Below are positions 26,319 to 35,835 of a DNA stretch of 64,000 nucleotides, in pieces. The stretch spans positions 1,612,001-1,676,000 of the forward strand of contig NZ_JAGJEC010000001.1 of assembly GCF_018100785.1 (NCBI RefSeq), in the 5' to 3' direction. The notes under the pieces were generated by a model. That model was not told the DNA's origin. It ran no database searches and worked only from the letters and a program-made list of their open reading frames with translations. Position numbers and translations under genes: made by a program. Each line of letters starts with the position of its first letter. Position 1 is the first letter of the stretch. Origin of the DNA: Maribacter sp. MMG018. Its GTDB lineage: Bacteria > Bacteroidota > Bacteroidia > Flavobacteriales > Flavobacteriaceae.

Positions 26319-29300
26319 TTAGTTTTTGCTATAAAGAATGGTTTCCGTTCCGTTGGCATCAAGAACCGTTATCTTTTCTTCTTTTCCCGAAAGTCGGATG
26401 TTTTGTGTGGATTGGGACAAGTAACCAGATCCATGATAAAATTCATGGGCACGTGTTTTTCCATTATCAAGAAGCACTTTGCCAAAAACACTTGTTCTGG
26501 GTACTTCCAGTATTTTGCCCATAACATTGTCGTTATTGACTGTATATGATTTTAGGTCGGTATTATTGAATCCGAAAATATGGCTCAAGGCACCATTTGT
26601 AACGATAGAGACGGCTCCTCTGGCATTGCCTTCGGTGAGTAGTCCGCTCTGTATTGGTGGTACCGGTAAAAAATCACCTGTTCCTGTACCTTTTAAATAG
26701 AGTCCTTTTGAGGCATCGTACCTACCTATACCTACTTCGGTCCCATAATCGTTTCCGGATACCACTACGTCTAGATTGCCATCGTTATCAAAATCGGAAA
26801 TTAATATTCCGTAGATAGGAGAAAATTGGGCCCGTGTGGGTAATGGCCTAATTTCAAATGTACCGTTCCCTTGATTTATGAGAATGGAAGAGGCCAGTTG
26901 AAATACTTTGGCGCTATATGCACTGCTTTTTTCTTGTGGTGTTAAAATATCGGAAATGGTGGCACGGGCATAGCTCGCATAGTCCGGAAATTTTTTCTTT
27001 AAAGAAGGAATTTGCTTGATAAGGTCGTCCCTAGAATGAACGGGATATTCTTTACCTTCGTTATAGGTGGTTATGATAGGGTCTATGGTACCATTTTTAT
27101 CATAGTCCAATGCATAGATAGATAGTGGCTCTTTTGAAGTTGCCCTGTATTTGGAGTTTAGTCCGAGATTGCCCACTATATAATCTATGTCGCCATCATT
27201 GTCGAAATCTCCACCATTTATACTGTTCCACCACCCAGAGGTATGGCTGAGCCCGGTGTTTTGCGAGCTACTTACCAATGAGCCATTTTTGTTTTCATAA
27301 AATTCGATGGACATAAACTCACCGACTACGATCAAATCTACATCGCCGTCGTTGTCATAATCTGTCCAAAGGGCATCTGTAACCATACCGGGTTTTCTAA
27401 GCGAGGGAGCCAATTTGTTAGTGACGTCGATAAATTTGCCTCCTTCGTTGATCAATAAGTAGCTTGTGGATGGTAACGGGTATTTTAAAGGGGTTAGCCT
27501 ACCGCCTACAAATAGATCCAAGTCCCCATCTTTATCAAAGTCGGCGGCACGTACACAAGAACTGCTGGTCAACATAGAAGGTAATATGTCTTTTGCCAAT
27601 TTAAAATTACCTTTTCCGTCATTGGTGTAGATACGATCTTGGTAATACTCCGATTTTTCGTAAAATTCATTGCTGCCACTGGCAATATATAAATCTAGGT
27701 CTTGGTCGTTATCGTAATCAAAAAACAGTACCCCCGTGTCTTCTTCATATTTTTCATTTTCATTGGGTGTTAAAGGTCTTCTTTTAAAGGAGCCTAAGTT
27801 TGAGCCAAAAAATAACTGACCACTATGGTTGTAACCACCTCCCATAAAAAAATCTTCATAACCATCACCGTTTATATCGCCGACGGCCAATCCGGGTCCT
27901 TGTTCAGATAGCTTGTGCGGTAACAGATACTCTCTGTTAAAATCATAATAAATGGTTTCTCCGTGAGGTGTTTTTAAGTTTAAAGAAACGGTAACATCTT
28001 TAAAATAGGTCTCTTTTTTATGATGTACCGGTCTGGTAGAACTAATGCCCTCATCTTTTGTGACCACTAAATTTTGGTCCGCCTTAGGGTTAAGTATTTT
28101 TTTGACGTCGCCATCTGGCCATATGATCAATAGACTGTCTATTTTATCGCTAGTTCCCAAGCCAAAATGTAGGGTGTTGTCTACGGCCGATTGGTATCCT
28201 CTTGTAACGGCGAGTCTTGTTAATTGTGTTTTGCCGTCTTGAAACAACTTTATTTGGGTTCCGGTACCAAACCGATTTAGGCTATCACCGACCAAACGGA
28301 TGTTCAGGTAGTGGTTGTCGTCTATACTATCGGATAGATTTTTGTAAATAGAGGCGGGCTGGTTAATATTGTTGATTACCAGATCCAAGTCTCCGTCATT
28401 ATCTAGATCTGCATAGGCGGCACCGTTGGACAGCGATGGGTCGGCTAACCCCCATTCTTTGGTGTTGTCGGTAAACGTTAGGTCTCCGGTGTTCTTGAAA
28501 ATATAATTGGATATTTTAATAGATGGCATTTCTTTAGACTTTTGCTTCAATACATAGTCTAAACTGTCGTGTGTAACCGCGCCATACAAGGTGCTGGTGT
28601 AGTTTATAAAATCAAGGTCGGTTATATCTCTTAAATACCCATTGGTAACAAAAAGGTCTTTTAGGCCATCGTTATCAAAATCTGCAAGTAAAGGGGCCCA
28701 GCTCCAGTCGGTGGCATCTATTTTGGCAAGCTGTCCAATTTCCGAAAACTTGGGTTCGCCGTTACTACTGGGGCCTGTGTTCAGTTGTAGCGTATTTCTC
28801 ATGTACTGTGGCATGTATCCTATTTGAAGAGATCTTTCGAAAAGGTCAAAATTGAGGGGGCCGGACATTTTCTTTTCATGAAAATTATCTTTTGGCCTCA
28901 TATCCATGGTCACAAGGTCGTATAATCCGTCATTGTTAAAATCGGCAATATCGTTTCCCATACTAAAATGACTTACATGGTTTAAGTACGATTTGGCCAT
29001 TTCTTTAAAGGTGCCGTCTTGTTGGTTAATATAAACGTAATCGTTGGCAACAAAATCGTTGGTGACAAAAATATCGTCCCAACCGTCGTTGTTAAGGTCT
29101 GCGATACTTAGGCCGAGTCCAAGGCCGTCATAATGAATGCCGGCCGAATCTGTAACATCGGTAAATTTTATGCCCATGCCCTTGTCTTCATCATTTCTGT
29201 AAAGCCGGTCATTGGCGGGGCCACTACCATCGGAAATTAGGGGCCTGATGTTATTGGGGTCCCTAATGGCATTCGTATGGTTCAATAAGTACATGTCAAG

Positions 29301-29879
29301 GTCACCGTCTTTATCGTAATCAAAGAAAGCGGCTTGGGTAGAATAGCTGTCATCGGCGAGGCCATATTCTTCGGCCTCTTCTTTAAAAGTTAGGTCACCC
29401 TGGTTTATATATAAGAGGTTTTTACGTTTTTCTTTTTTAAAATTGCCAGATCTACAAACATAGATGTCAAGTAAACCATCGTGATTAATGTCTACCATGG
29501 TCACACCTGTAGACCAACCGTTGTGTTTGTTGTTTAGGTTGGCGCTTATATCCTTGAATTTTAGGTCTCCAAGGTTTACGTAAAGGGCGTCGTGTACCAT
29601 GTTGCCCGTAAAAAAAATATCGGGTAGGCCATCGTTGTTTAAATCACCCGTGGCTACTCCAGCGCCGTTGTATACGTAAAAATAATCTACCATGTTAAAC
29701 TGTTCGTTTTCAGTGATCTCGTTGTTGAAAACGACATTGCTAGTGTCTGGATGCACTAGGCTAAATCGTGATTTGATTACTTCTGTGCTCTTAAGTGAGG
29801 AGTTGTTGGTATTACAGGCACTTAAAAGAATTAGCAGGGTGTAAAAGGTAATTTGCTTTAAGGCACTTATTTTCTTCAT
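26319..29879 (-). CDS. FG-GAP/VCBS-repeat lipoprotein with ASPIC/UnbV domain
   Basis: 1186 residues, signal peptide with lipobox LLSAC. It is a large beta-propeller-type surface or periplasmic protein: many calcium-binding FG-GAP loops of the form DxNNDGxxD or DYDxDGDxD are spread over both halves (for example DLNNDGLPDIFF, DINHDGLLDIYV, DYDKDGDLDMYL, DFDKDGDLDLFV). In the middle, about 550-630, is an ASPIC/UnbV domain (TRGYQSAVDNTLHFGLG, LLIIWPDGD). Such proteins resemble vertebrate CRTAC1 and are often encoded beside SusC/SusD pairs in Bacteroidetes. Glycan or protein binding is inferred. It follows SusD after a strong terminator, so it is probably transcribed separately or by readthrough. 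Confidence 0.93.
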   Translation of the reverse strand: MKKISALKQITFYTLLILLSACNTNNSSLKSTEVIKSRFSLVHPDTSNVVFNNEITENEQFNMVDYFYVYNGAGVATGDLNNDGLPDIFFTGNMVHDALYVNLGDLKFKDISANLNNKHNGWSTGVTMVDINHDGLLDIYVCRSGNFKKEKRKNLLYINQGDLTFKEEAEEYGLADDSYSTQAAFFDYDKDGDLDMYLLNHTNAIRDPNNIRPLISDGSGPANDRLYRNDEDKGMGIKFTDVTDSAGIHYDGLGLGLSIADLNNDGWDDIFVTNDFVANDYVYINQQDGTFKEMAKSYLNHVSHFSMGNDIADFNNDGLYDLVTMDMRPKDNFHEKKMSGPLNFDLFERSLQIGYMPQYMRNTLQLNTGPSSNGEPKFSEIGQLAKIDATDWSWAPLLADFDNDGLKDLFVTNGYLRDITDLDFINYTSTLYGAVTHDSLDYVLKQKSKEMPSIKISNYIFKNTGDLTFTDNTKEWGLADPSLSNGAAYADLDNDGDLDLVINNINQPASIYKNLSDSIDDNHYLNIRLVGDSLNRFGTGTQIKLFQDGKTQLTRLAVTRGYQSAVDNTLHFGLGTSDKIDSLLIIWPDGDVKKILNPKADQNLVVTKDEGISSTRPVHHKKETYFKDVTVSLNLKTPHGETIYYDFNREYLLPHKLSEQGPGLAVGDINGDGYEDFFMGGGYNHSGQLFFGSNLGSFKRRPLTPNENEKYEEDTGVLFFDYDNDQDLDLYIASGSNEFYEKSEYYQDRIYTNDGKGNFKLAKDILPSMLTSSSCVRAADFDKDGDLDLFVGGRLTPLKYPLPSTSYLLINEGGKFIDVTNKLAPSLRKPGMVTDALWTDYDNDGDVDLIVVGEFMSIEFYENKNGSLVSSSQNTGLSHTSGWWNSINGGDFDNDGDIDYIVGNLGLNSKYRATSKEPLSIYALDYDKNGTIDPIITTYNEGKEYPVHSRDDLIKQIPSLKKKFPDYASYARATISDILTPQEKSSAYSAKVFQLASSILINQGNGTFEIRPLPTRAQFSPIYGILISDFDNDGNLDVVVSGNDYGTEVGIGRYDASKGLYLKGTGTGDFLPVPPIQSGLLTEGNARGAVSIVTNGALSHIFGFNNTDLKSYTVNNDNVMGKILEVPRTSVFGKVLLDNGKTRAHEFYHGSGYLSQSTQNIRLSGKEEKITVLDANGTETILYSKN

Positions 29880-29924
29880 GGTCTATAGCCTTTTTTGGAT
29901 ATGGTCGGTAATTTAAGGAAAAAT

Positions 29925-29952
29925 AAAAACCTGTCTGAGAAGACAGGTTTTT
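29925..29952 (-). terminator. Terminator of the SusC-SusD transcript
   Basis: Perfect 12-base stem AAAAACCTGTCT / AGACAGGTTTTT with a 4-base loop, followed on the minus strand by T-rich sequence. It lies between the SusD stop and the FG-GAP gene. By its A/T flanks it could also work on the plus strand. Confidence 0.85.
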
Positions 29953-29982
29953 AAATTAAAATTAATAAACTAACTCAACACA

Positions 29983-31572
29983 TTACTCATACTCTGGATT
30001 TTGGGTAACGTTCGGATTTCCTAAAACCTCGTTCAATGGAAGTGGTAATACGTAGTCTTTTGGAGACAATGTTCTGTCAACACCATAAGTGTCTATGAAA
30101 TCTTGGATATATTCACCAAGGTAGTCAGGAGAACCACCAAACGTACTTTTTCTTTTTAATTCGGGATAAACCTCGCATTCCATCGCAAATTCCATTACTC
30201 TTTCGTTTACAATGGCATCTCTTAACTGCTCTTTGTTCAATCCGGAAAGAGGGTCAAGACCAGCTCTTCTTCTTACTTCGTTGATACCGTAATAAGGATC
30301 GCCGGTGCCACTTTCGTTAGCTGCCTCTGAATGTCCCAGAAGTACATCTGCCAAGCGAAGGTAGACTATGTTCTTTTCGGTCAAATTCGAATTTGATATA
30401 CCCATTTCGGTGTATTTAGCCGACCATCCGTTCGAGAATATCAACTCATCTGGGTTGTTAGGGTCAGCATCAGCAGCAACCATTCCACCAAAACGACTAA
30501 GGTTATAAGGTGCTTCGGCGCTCCACTTAACGACGGGTCTCTCTCCTTCAGAATTCGGGCCTACCCTGGTAGTTGGATATTCTTCGATAAAGGTACCTGC
30601 GATTCTTTTGTCGGTTGGGTCATATTTTTCGCGGAATGCCTGAGTAGAGTTCAGCCAGTGCCAGCCCACACCTCCTAGATCGTTAGGTAAATCACCAGGA
30701 ATAAAATGCTGGTGGTAATTTTGGTTTTCTCCAGAATTTGCGGAAGCGGATACTTGTGCTTCAAAAATTCTAGGTCCGGAATTCTCGTTCTCTACAGAAA
30801 AAGTATCGGCGAAATCCTCGAACAATACCATACCGCTTTCACTAATGAACGTTTGTGCGGTAGTATAGGCCTCGTCCCATTTTTCGTCTTGTAGGTACGC
30901 TTTTACCAATAACGCTTCAGCTGCCCATTTTGTGGCTCTTCCTACATCTCCAGAATCATAGGATTCCGGTAAAATGTCTGCGGCAATGGATAGGTCCGAC
31001 TGTATCAGGTCAAGAGCCAGTCTTTTTCCGTTTTCATTTGAAGGAAGGTCTTGGTCACTTGCTGTTTTTGTTGTTGTTACCGGTATATTATCAAAATAGC
31101 GAACAAGGTTGTAGTAGTAAAATGCCCTTAAAAATTGAGCTTCTGCCTTTACCCTGTCTATTAATGCGCTGTTAGGAACCCCCTCTGCCTTAAGGTCATC
31201 GGCTTTTTGGATAATAGCGTTGGCCCTGTTTATGTTCTCGTACGAGATTCTCCAATAGGTGGAAATATACTCGTCATCTGGAGAAACATTACCGTTTTGG
31301 TAGTTAAGAGGACCTTTTTCCCATCCTACTTGGTATCCTGCCAAGCATTCGAATACAAATCTATTGTAATAATGGTTAAACCAATCTTGACCATATCCAA
31401 TACCATCATAGATAGCATTTACGCCTAGTTCTAACTGCTCGGCGGTGCCAAAGAAATTATCCTCGGTCGTAAAATCCGGATTTTCATCCAAGTCGGTACA
31501 GCCTACTATACTTATCGCAATAAATAGGAGGGGGATGATCCTCCATGAAATTGCTTTTGTGTACTTCTTCAT
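29983..31572 (-). CDS. SusD/RagB-family glycan-binding lipoprotein
   Basis: 529 residues, lipobox IVGC (Cys25), outer-membrane lipoprotein facing outward. The sequence has the SusD features: TEDNFFGTAEQLELGVNAIYDG after the anchor, the TPR-like helical part (VKAEAQFLRAFYYYNLVRYFDNIPV), and the C-terminal EVRRRAGLDPL, AIVNERVMEFAMECEVYPELKR and YVLPLPLNEVLGNP. It caps the SusC barrel and binds the polymer or oligosaccharide imported. Loop residues that would tell the ligand are not recognisable. It lies 17 bases after susC in one operon. Confidence 0.97.
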   Translation of the reverse strand: MKKYTKAISWRIIPLLFIAISIVGCTDLDENPDFTTEDNFFGTAEQLELGVNAIYDGIGYGQDWFNHYYNRFVFECLAGYQVGWEKGPLNYQNGNVSPDDEYISTYWRISYENINRANAIIQKADDLKAEGVPNSALIDRVKAEAQFLRAFYYYNLVRYFDNIPVTTTKTASDQDLPSNENGKRLALDLIQSDLSIAADILPESYDSGDVGRATKWAAEALLVKAYLQDEKWDEAYTTAQTFISESGMVLFEDFADTFSVENENSGPRIFEAQVSASANSGENQNYHQHFIPGDLPNDLGGVGWHWLNSTQAFREKYDPTDKRIAGTFIEEYPTTRVGPNSEGERPVVKWSAEAPYNLSRFGGMVAADADPNNPDELIFSNGWSAKYTEMGISNSNLTEKNIVYLRLADVLLGHSEAANESGTGDPYYGINEVRRRAGLDPLSGLNKEQLRDAIVNERVMEFAMECEVYPELKRKSTFGGSPDYLGEYIQDFIDTYGVDRTLSPKDYVLPLPLNEVLGNPNVTQNPEYE

Positions 31573-31589
31573 AATTTTATTTTTTTTAA

Positions 31590-34500
31590 TTAAAATTCTA
31601 AGTTAATTCCGATGGTCAAAGTTCTTGATCTTGGGTATGCATCGTAGTCATCGCCCCTGTTCAAGTTGTCTTGGCCTCTATTGTTTACTTCTGGATCAAA
31701 ACCAGAGTAATCTGTAATAGTGAGCAAGTTTTGGCCACTTACGTAGATTCTCGCTTTTGTAATCAAATCGTTGAAGTGGGGAAGGGTGTATCCTAAGGAT
31801 ACATTTTGCAACCTGATGAAAGAACCGTCTTCTATAAAGTAGTCAGAATCTCTGTAAGAGTTTGCAAAATCACGATTACCATCTATAACAGGTCTCGAGG
31901 CGCTGGTATTGGTAGGTGTCCAAGAATCGGTAAGAATAGTACTGATCTGATTTATCTTCTGAACACCGTCACCTAATTCAGATGCCTGTAGGTTTCTAAC
32001 ATCAAATCCTTGAGAACCTCTGAAAAATAATCCCAGATCAAAATTCTTGTAGGTGAAGGTAGAATTTAACCCCCATGTAAAATCTGGGTTCGGATCACCG
32101 ATAATGACATAATCGTCGGGCGTAATTTCGCCGTCACCGTTGACATCTCTATATTGAGGATAGCCCGGTTTGTCTCCCGATCTTGATGGATTGTTCGCTA
32201 TTTCTTCTTCGGACTGAAAAATGCCGATGTAATCATAACCTCTCCATACACCGATAGGGTTTCCTGCTTCTACCCAGCTACCTTCTACACCAAGGTGGCC
32301 ACTGGTAGTTTCTGAGAAAAATGGCGTGCTATCGCCCAAATCGGTAAGTTCGTTTCTTAAGATGGATATGTTACCGGCAACATTCCATTTAAAATCTTCG
32401 TTGTCTATTACATAACCGTCCAGGCCAACCTCGAATCCTTTATTTTCCAATGATCCGGAATTTTTAAGAATGGATTCAAAACCAAGACTGCTAGGTATGG
32501 ATACAAAGAGCAATAGGTCTTCGGTTTTGTTGCTGAAATAATCCAACGTTAAGTTTAGTCGACTGTTAAAGAAAGAGGCATCTAGCCCAATGTTCCTCAT
32601 TGTAGTCGATTCCCATTTTAGATCAGGGTTGCTAAGTCTGGCATCCGCAAGACCCAGTACCAAACCTCCGTTAAGTACGTAGTTGAACTCGCTCAGGTTA
32701 GCCAAAGAATTGTAGACCGGAATTTCGGAGTTACCCGTTAATCCCCAGCTACCTCTTAATTTAAGATTGTTGATCACGTCAGATACACCGCCTTCAAAGA
32801 AACTTTCGTTAGATATGTTCCAACCAAGGGCAACAGATGGGAAGTTGGCCCATTTGTTCTTGCTTCCAAATCTGGAAGAACCATCACGTCTAAAGGTTAC
32901 GGTAGCCAAATATCTACTGTCATAATTGTAATTTACCCTTCCTAGTAAAGATTCCAATAACCATTCTCTTCTTTCTGAATAGGGGGTTAATATGTCTGGA
33001 CCTCCTTGTAGTGTGGCTTGATCCACAGAGGCAGCGGTAATACCACGGGTAGTACTGCTAAAATACTTATTTACCTCTTTTTGGTACGTGTAACCTACTA
33101 CGGCATCTACAAAGTGTTTGTCGTTAAATGTTTTTGTGTAGGTTAATAGATTTTCGTTCAGAATGTTGGCCGAATTTCTGTTTGCCAAAGTCAGTTCTCC
33201 TGCATTGTCTCTTCCTATTCTTGTGTTTACGGATGGGAAAAAACTAGTTCTGTTAATATTAAGGATATCTGCACCTATACTGGTTTTAGCCTTTAGGTTT
33301 TCGGTTAGGGCAAATGTAAACGTAGTATTTCCGAGTACCCTGTTGGTAATATCCTGGTCGGTGGCATATTTTAATTCCTGTAAGGGGTTTATATTGAATC
33401 TACCATCGTAGGAAGCTAGGGCGTATGTACCGTCTTCGTTATAAACGGGTACGGTAGGATCTAAACCTAAAGCGGTGATGATGATACCTCCAGGACCTCC
33501 TTGATCCGTTGGTGCATTGTTAGAAACCGTTCTGTTGTACGACCAGCTAGAACTTACATTTAAAAAGTTGTCAAATGCCGAATTATCTACATTTAAACGG
33601 ATACCATATCTTTGAAAGTCGGTCATTTTAATGATACCTGCGTTATCGTGATAGTTTCCGGTAACGGCATATTTATGGTCTTCGTTTCCACCAGAAAATG
33701 TTAGTTGGTGGTTTTGAATAGAACCGACCCTTGTTACTTCATCTAACCAGTTTGTTCCTTTTCCAAATGCATCTATTTGTGCTTGAGTGTAAATTGGAGC
33801 ACCTCCTTGACTTGTTTCCAAAGTGTTAAGGTAAGTGGCAAACTCAGAACCGTTCAATACATCTATTGGGTTAGAAATTGTTTGTGTGGAATAAGAGCCT
33901 TCGTAACTGATCTTGGCTTTTCCGGCCTTTCCTCTTTTGGTGGTGATCAAAACAACACCGTTAGAACCCCTTGACCCATAAATGGAAGTCGCGGAAGCGT
34001 CTTTTAATACTTCTATAGATTGAATGTCGTTAGGGTTGATGGATGCTAGAATGTTAGTGGCCTGTCTTGAGCCACCTGCACCATAGGCACTATTGTCCGG
34101 ATAAATAGGAAAACCATCTATAACATATAAAGGTTCACTACCACTGTTAATGGAATTGGAACCTCGAATACGTACAGACACTCCACCACCTGGAGCGGCA
34201 GAGGTTTGGGTTACTTGTACACCGGGAGCCCTGGCTTGGATCGCTTGATCTACCGATGTTACCGGTAACTCTTTAAAAGCATCTCCGTCTATTGAAGATA
34301 CAGAACCTGTGAGGTCGCTCTTTTTAACGGTTCCGTACCCAACAATGACAACCTCGTCCAAGGCTTCACTTTGTGGGTCCAGTGTTACGTTAATGGTTGT
34401 ACGGCCATCAATGCTTACTTGTTTAGGGGCAAAGCCCAGAGATGAAAATTCAATGACCTTAACATCGGCTGGGACGGTAAGTTCGTATTTTCCATCAAAA

Positions 34501-34679
34501 TCGGTGATGACACCTGTGGTTCCGGCAATTACGTTTGCGCCTGGTAAGGGTGTTCCGGTTTCCCCGTCCGTTACCGTACCACTAATGGTTGTTTGGGCAT
34601 TTAATGCTAGGCCGCTCCATAATAATGAAACTCCCCACAATAAAAGTTTGAGTTGACTTGTGAATAGAGATAACTTCAT
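31590..34679 (-). CDS. SusC/RagA-type TonB-dependent transporter
   Basis: 1029 residues, outer-membrane importer. After a signal peptide comes the carboxypeptidase-regulatory-like domain (ISGTVTDGETGTPLPGANV, about 32-105), then the plug (EVVIVGYGTVKKSDLTGSV, the SusC signature, to about residue 240) and a 22-strand barrel ending in the aromatic residue of NLEF. With SusD it imports glycan fragments using TonB energy. No extra N-terminal signalling domain is seen, so regulation is by the AraC-type protein encoded upstream rather than by an anti-sigma system. A pair of ATGGAC sites 21 bp apart lies 100-126 bases before the start. Confidence 0.97.
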   Translation of the reverse strand: MKLSLFTSQLKLLLWGVSLLWSGLALNAQTTISGTVTDGETGTPLPGANVIAGTTGVITDFDGKYELTVPADVKVIEFSSLGFAPKQVSIDGRTTINVTLDPQSEALDEVVIVGYGTVKKSDLTGSVSSIDGDAFKELPVTSVDQAIQARAPGVQVTQTSAAPGGGVSVRIRGSNSINSGSEPLYVIDGFPIYPDNSAYGAGGSRQATNILASINPNDIQSIEVLKDASATSIYGSRGSNGVVLITTKRGKAGKAKISYEGSYSTQTISNPIDVLNGSEFATYLNTLETSQGGAPIYTQAQIDAFGKGTNWLDEVTRVGSIQNHQLTFSGGNEDHKYAVTGNYHDNAGIIKMTDFQRYGIRLNVDNSAFDNFLNVSSSWSYNRTVSNNAPTDQGGPGGIIITALGLDPTVPVYNEDGTYALASYDGRFNINPLQELKYATDQDITNRVLGNTTFTFALTENLKAKTSIGADILNINRTSFFPSVNTRIGRDNAGELTLANRNSANILNENLLTYTKTFNDKHFVDAVVGYTYQKEVNKYFSSTTRGITAASVDQATLQGGPDILTPYSERREWLLESLLGRVNYNYDSRYLATVTFRRDGSSRFGSKNKWANFPSVALGWNISNESFFEGGVSDVINNLKLRGSWGLTGNSEIPVYNSLANLSEFNYVLNGGLVLGLADARLSNPDLKWESTTMRNIGLDASFFNSRLNLTLDYFSNKTEDLLLFVSIPSSLGFESILKNSGSLENKGFEVGLDGYVIDNEDFKWNVAGNISILRNELTDLGDSTPFFSETTSGHLGVEGSWVEAGNPIGVWRGYDYIGIFQSEEEIANNPSRSGDKPGYPQYRDVNGDGEITPDDYVIIGDPNPDFTWGLNSTFTYKNFDLGLFFRGSQGFDVRNLQASELGDGVQKINQISTILTDSWTPTNTSASRPVIDGNRDFANSYRDSDYFIEDGSFIRLQNVSLGYTLPHFNDLITKARIYVSGQNLLTITDYSGFDPEVNNRGQDNLNRGDDYDAYPRSRTLTIGINLEF

Positions 34680-34734
34680 ACGTTTAAAATTGGTTTTATT
34701 TTATTTAGGTAAGAATTGTCTTGTTATAGGAAGA

Positions 34735-34744
34735 CAAAATCCTA
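34735..34744 (-). promoter_or_regulatory. Degenerate -7 box for susC-susD
   Basis: The minus strand reads TAGGATTTTG, like TAnnTTTG but with a longer spacer. It lies about 35 bases downstream of the proximal ATGGAC site; the sulfatase operon shows a similar degenerate box (TAGTGTTTG, 36035-36043) at the same distance from its own site. Confidence 0.3.
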
Positions 34745-34778
34745 CCAAACAATATTAAGAAGATATTAAGATTTAAAA

Positions 34779-34805
34779 ATGGACGATTATTGCAAAAACA
34801 TGGAC
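34779..34805. promoter_or_regulatory. ATGGAC direct repeat, 21-bp period: candidate AraC-type operator of susC-susD
   Basis: ATGGAC at 34779-34784 and 34800-34805, 21 bp apart on the strand opposite to susC. This matches the pairs found before the DUF1553 operon and the sulfatase operon. The position relative to the putative -7 box (about -50 to -80) suits an activator. Confidence 0.6.
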
Positions 34806-34817
34806 TTTTTGCAATAA
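34787..34817. repeat. Perfect 12-bp inverted repeat overlapping the operator
   Basis: TTATTGCAAAAA (34787-34798) and TTTTTGCAATAA (34806-34817) are perfect inverted arms around a 7-base centre that includes the second ATGGAC. No T-run follows in the direction of susC, so it is not its terminator; an operator for a symmetric dimer is more likely. Confidence 0.7.
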
Positions 34818-34950
34818 AAAAAATAATTTGTCATAATAATGGGTGTTTTTGAGGGTTAAATTAAATTTTAAGTCCTTAAAAATATTAAATCGATAATGGT
34901 GGTGTAGGAAGTAGTTTGTTAAAAAAATGTTAAATAAATATGAATAACTT

Positions 34951-35835
34951 TTATTCTTGTTGTTCTTTTCTGTAATCTTTTGGTGAAATTCCGAAGTATT
35001 TTTTAAAGGTTCTAGAAAAGTATAAAGGATCTTGAATACCTACTTTGTAGCTTATTTCCTTTATGCTTAAATCTGTATATTTAAGATATTCACAGGCTTT
35101 TTGAATCTTTTTTAGATTGAAAAAATGAATCAATGAGTAACCTGTTCTTTTCTTGAACAAATTAAATAGATAAGAAGGTGAGCAGTTAAATTGTTTGGCT
35201 ATTTCATCGGATTTATAGGTCTTGTCCAAATTGGCCGTTAAAAAATCGATGACCGAATTTATCATATTTGTATGCGAGGTGGTTTCCGAAGCAAATTCTT
35301 TGGTGGTATATATAAAGGAGCTGATGAACTGTAATCCTAAAATATTGGCGAACTCCAATTTTGGAACGGTGTATTCACTTTTGTACATCAAAAATATTTC
35401 ATTGAACATTTTAATTCGATTGTTCTCAAAAGCGATATTGCCATCCGTACTTCTAAATTCTAGATAACGCTTGTAAAGGGCATCTGAAGAGTGTCCTGAA
35501 AAATGCAACCAGTAAATGCTCCACGGTTCGTTTTCATCCGATTTATATTCGTGGGGGGTGTTTTTGGGTATAATATGAAAAGAATTCGGAAGTACTTCTA
35601 TGTTGGTGTCGTCGATCTTCATTTTTCCCTTGCCCTCTACACAGTACATAAAAATATACTCCTTTGATCCCTTTTTTCTGGTTCTATAATGGTGGCGTGC
35701 ATTCGGGTAAAAACCAATATCGGTAATATAGAAGGGTTTGCATATGCTGTTTTCTTTGAGCTCCTTTTTTATGGAGTCTGGTAAGACAGTCATTTTTTGA
35801 CCTAAAAATCCCTCTTTTAGTTTGGAAGTGTCCAC
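34951..35835 (-). CDS. AraC-family transcriptional regulator
   Basis: 294 residues. The N-terminal part (about 20-150) is a cupin-like sugar-sensing domain (EYIFMYCVEGKGKMKI, PNSFHIIPKNTPHEY, WLHFSGH). The C-terminal part has the two AraC helix-turn-helix units: SDEIAKQFNCSPSYLFNLFKKRTGYS and SIKEISYKVGIQDPLYFSRTFKKYFGISPKDYR. It probably binds a sugar released from the polymer and activates the locus. The start is GTG at 35835, because the residues before the first ATG (LKEGFLGQKMTVLP) match the usual N-terminus of such regulators. It lies between the minus-strand susC-susD and the plus-strand sulfatase operon. Confidence 0.94.
   Translation of the reverse strand: MDTSKLKEGFLGQKMTVLPDSIKKELKENSICKPFYITDIGFYPNARHHYRTRKKGSKEYIFMYCVEGKGKMKIDDTNIEVLPNSFHIIPKNTPHEYKSDENEPWSIYWLHFSGHSSDALYKRYLEFRSTDGNIAFENNRIKMFNEIFLMYKSEYTVPKLEFANILGLQFISSFIYTTKEFASETTSHTNMINSVIDFLTANLDKTYKSDEIAKQFNCSPSYLFNLFKKRTGYSLIHFFNLKKIQKACEYLKYTDLSIKEISYKVGIQDPLYFSRTFKKYFGISPKDYRKEQQE

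Noticed and set aside
29878-29906. ATGGTC pair upstream of the FG-GAP gene as a further AraC-type site
   Set aside because: The core differs, the spacing is 23 bp, and one copy overlaps the start codon.
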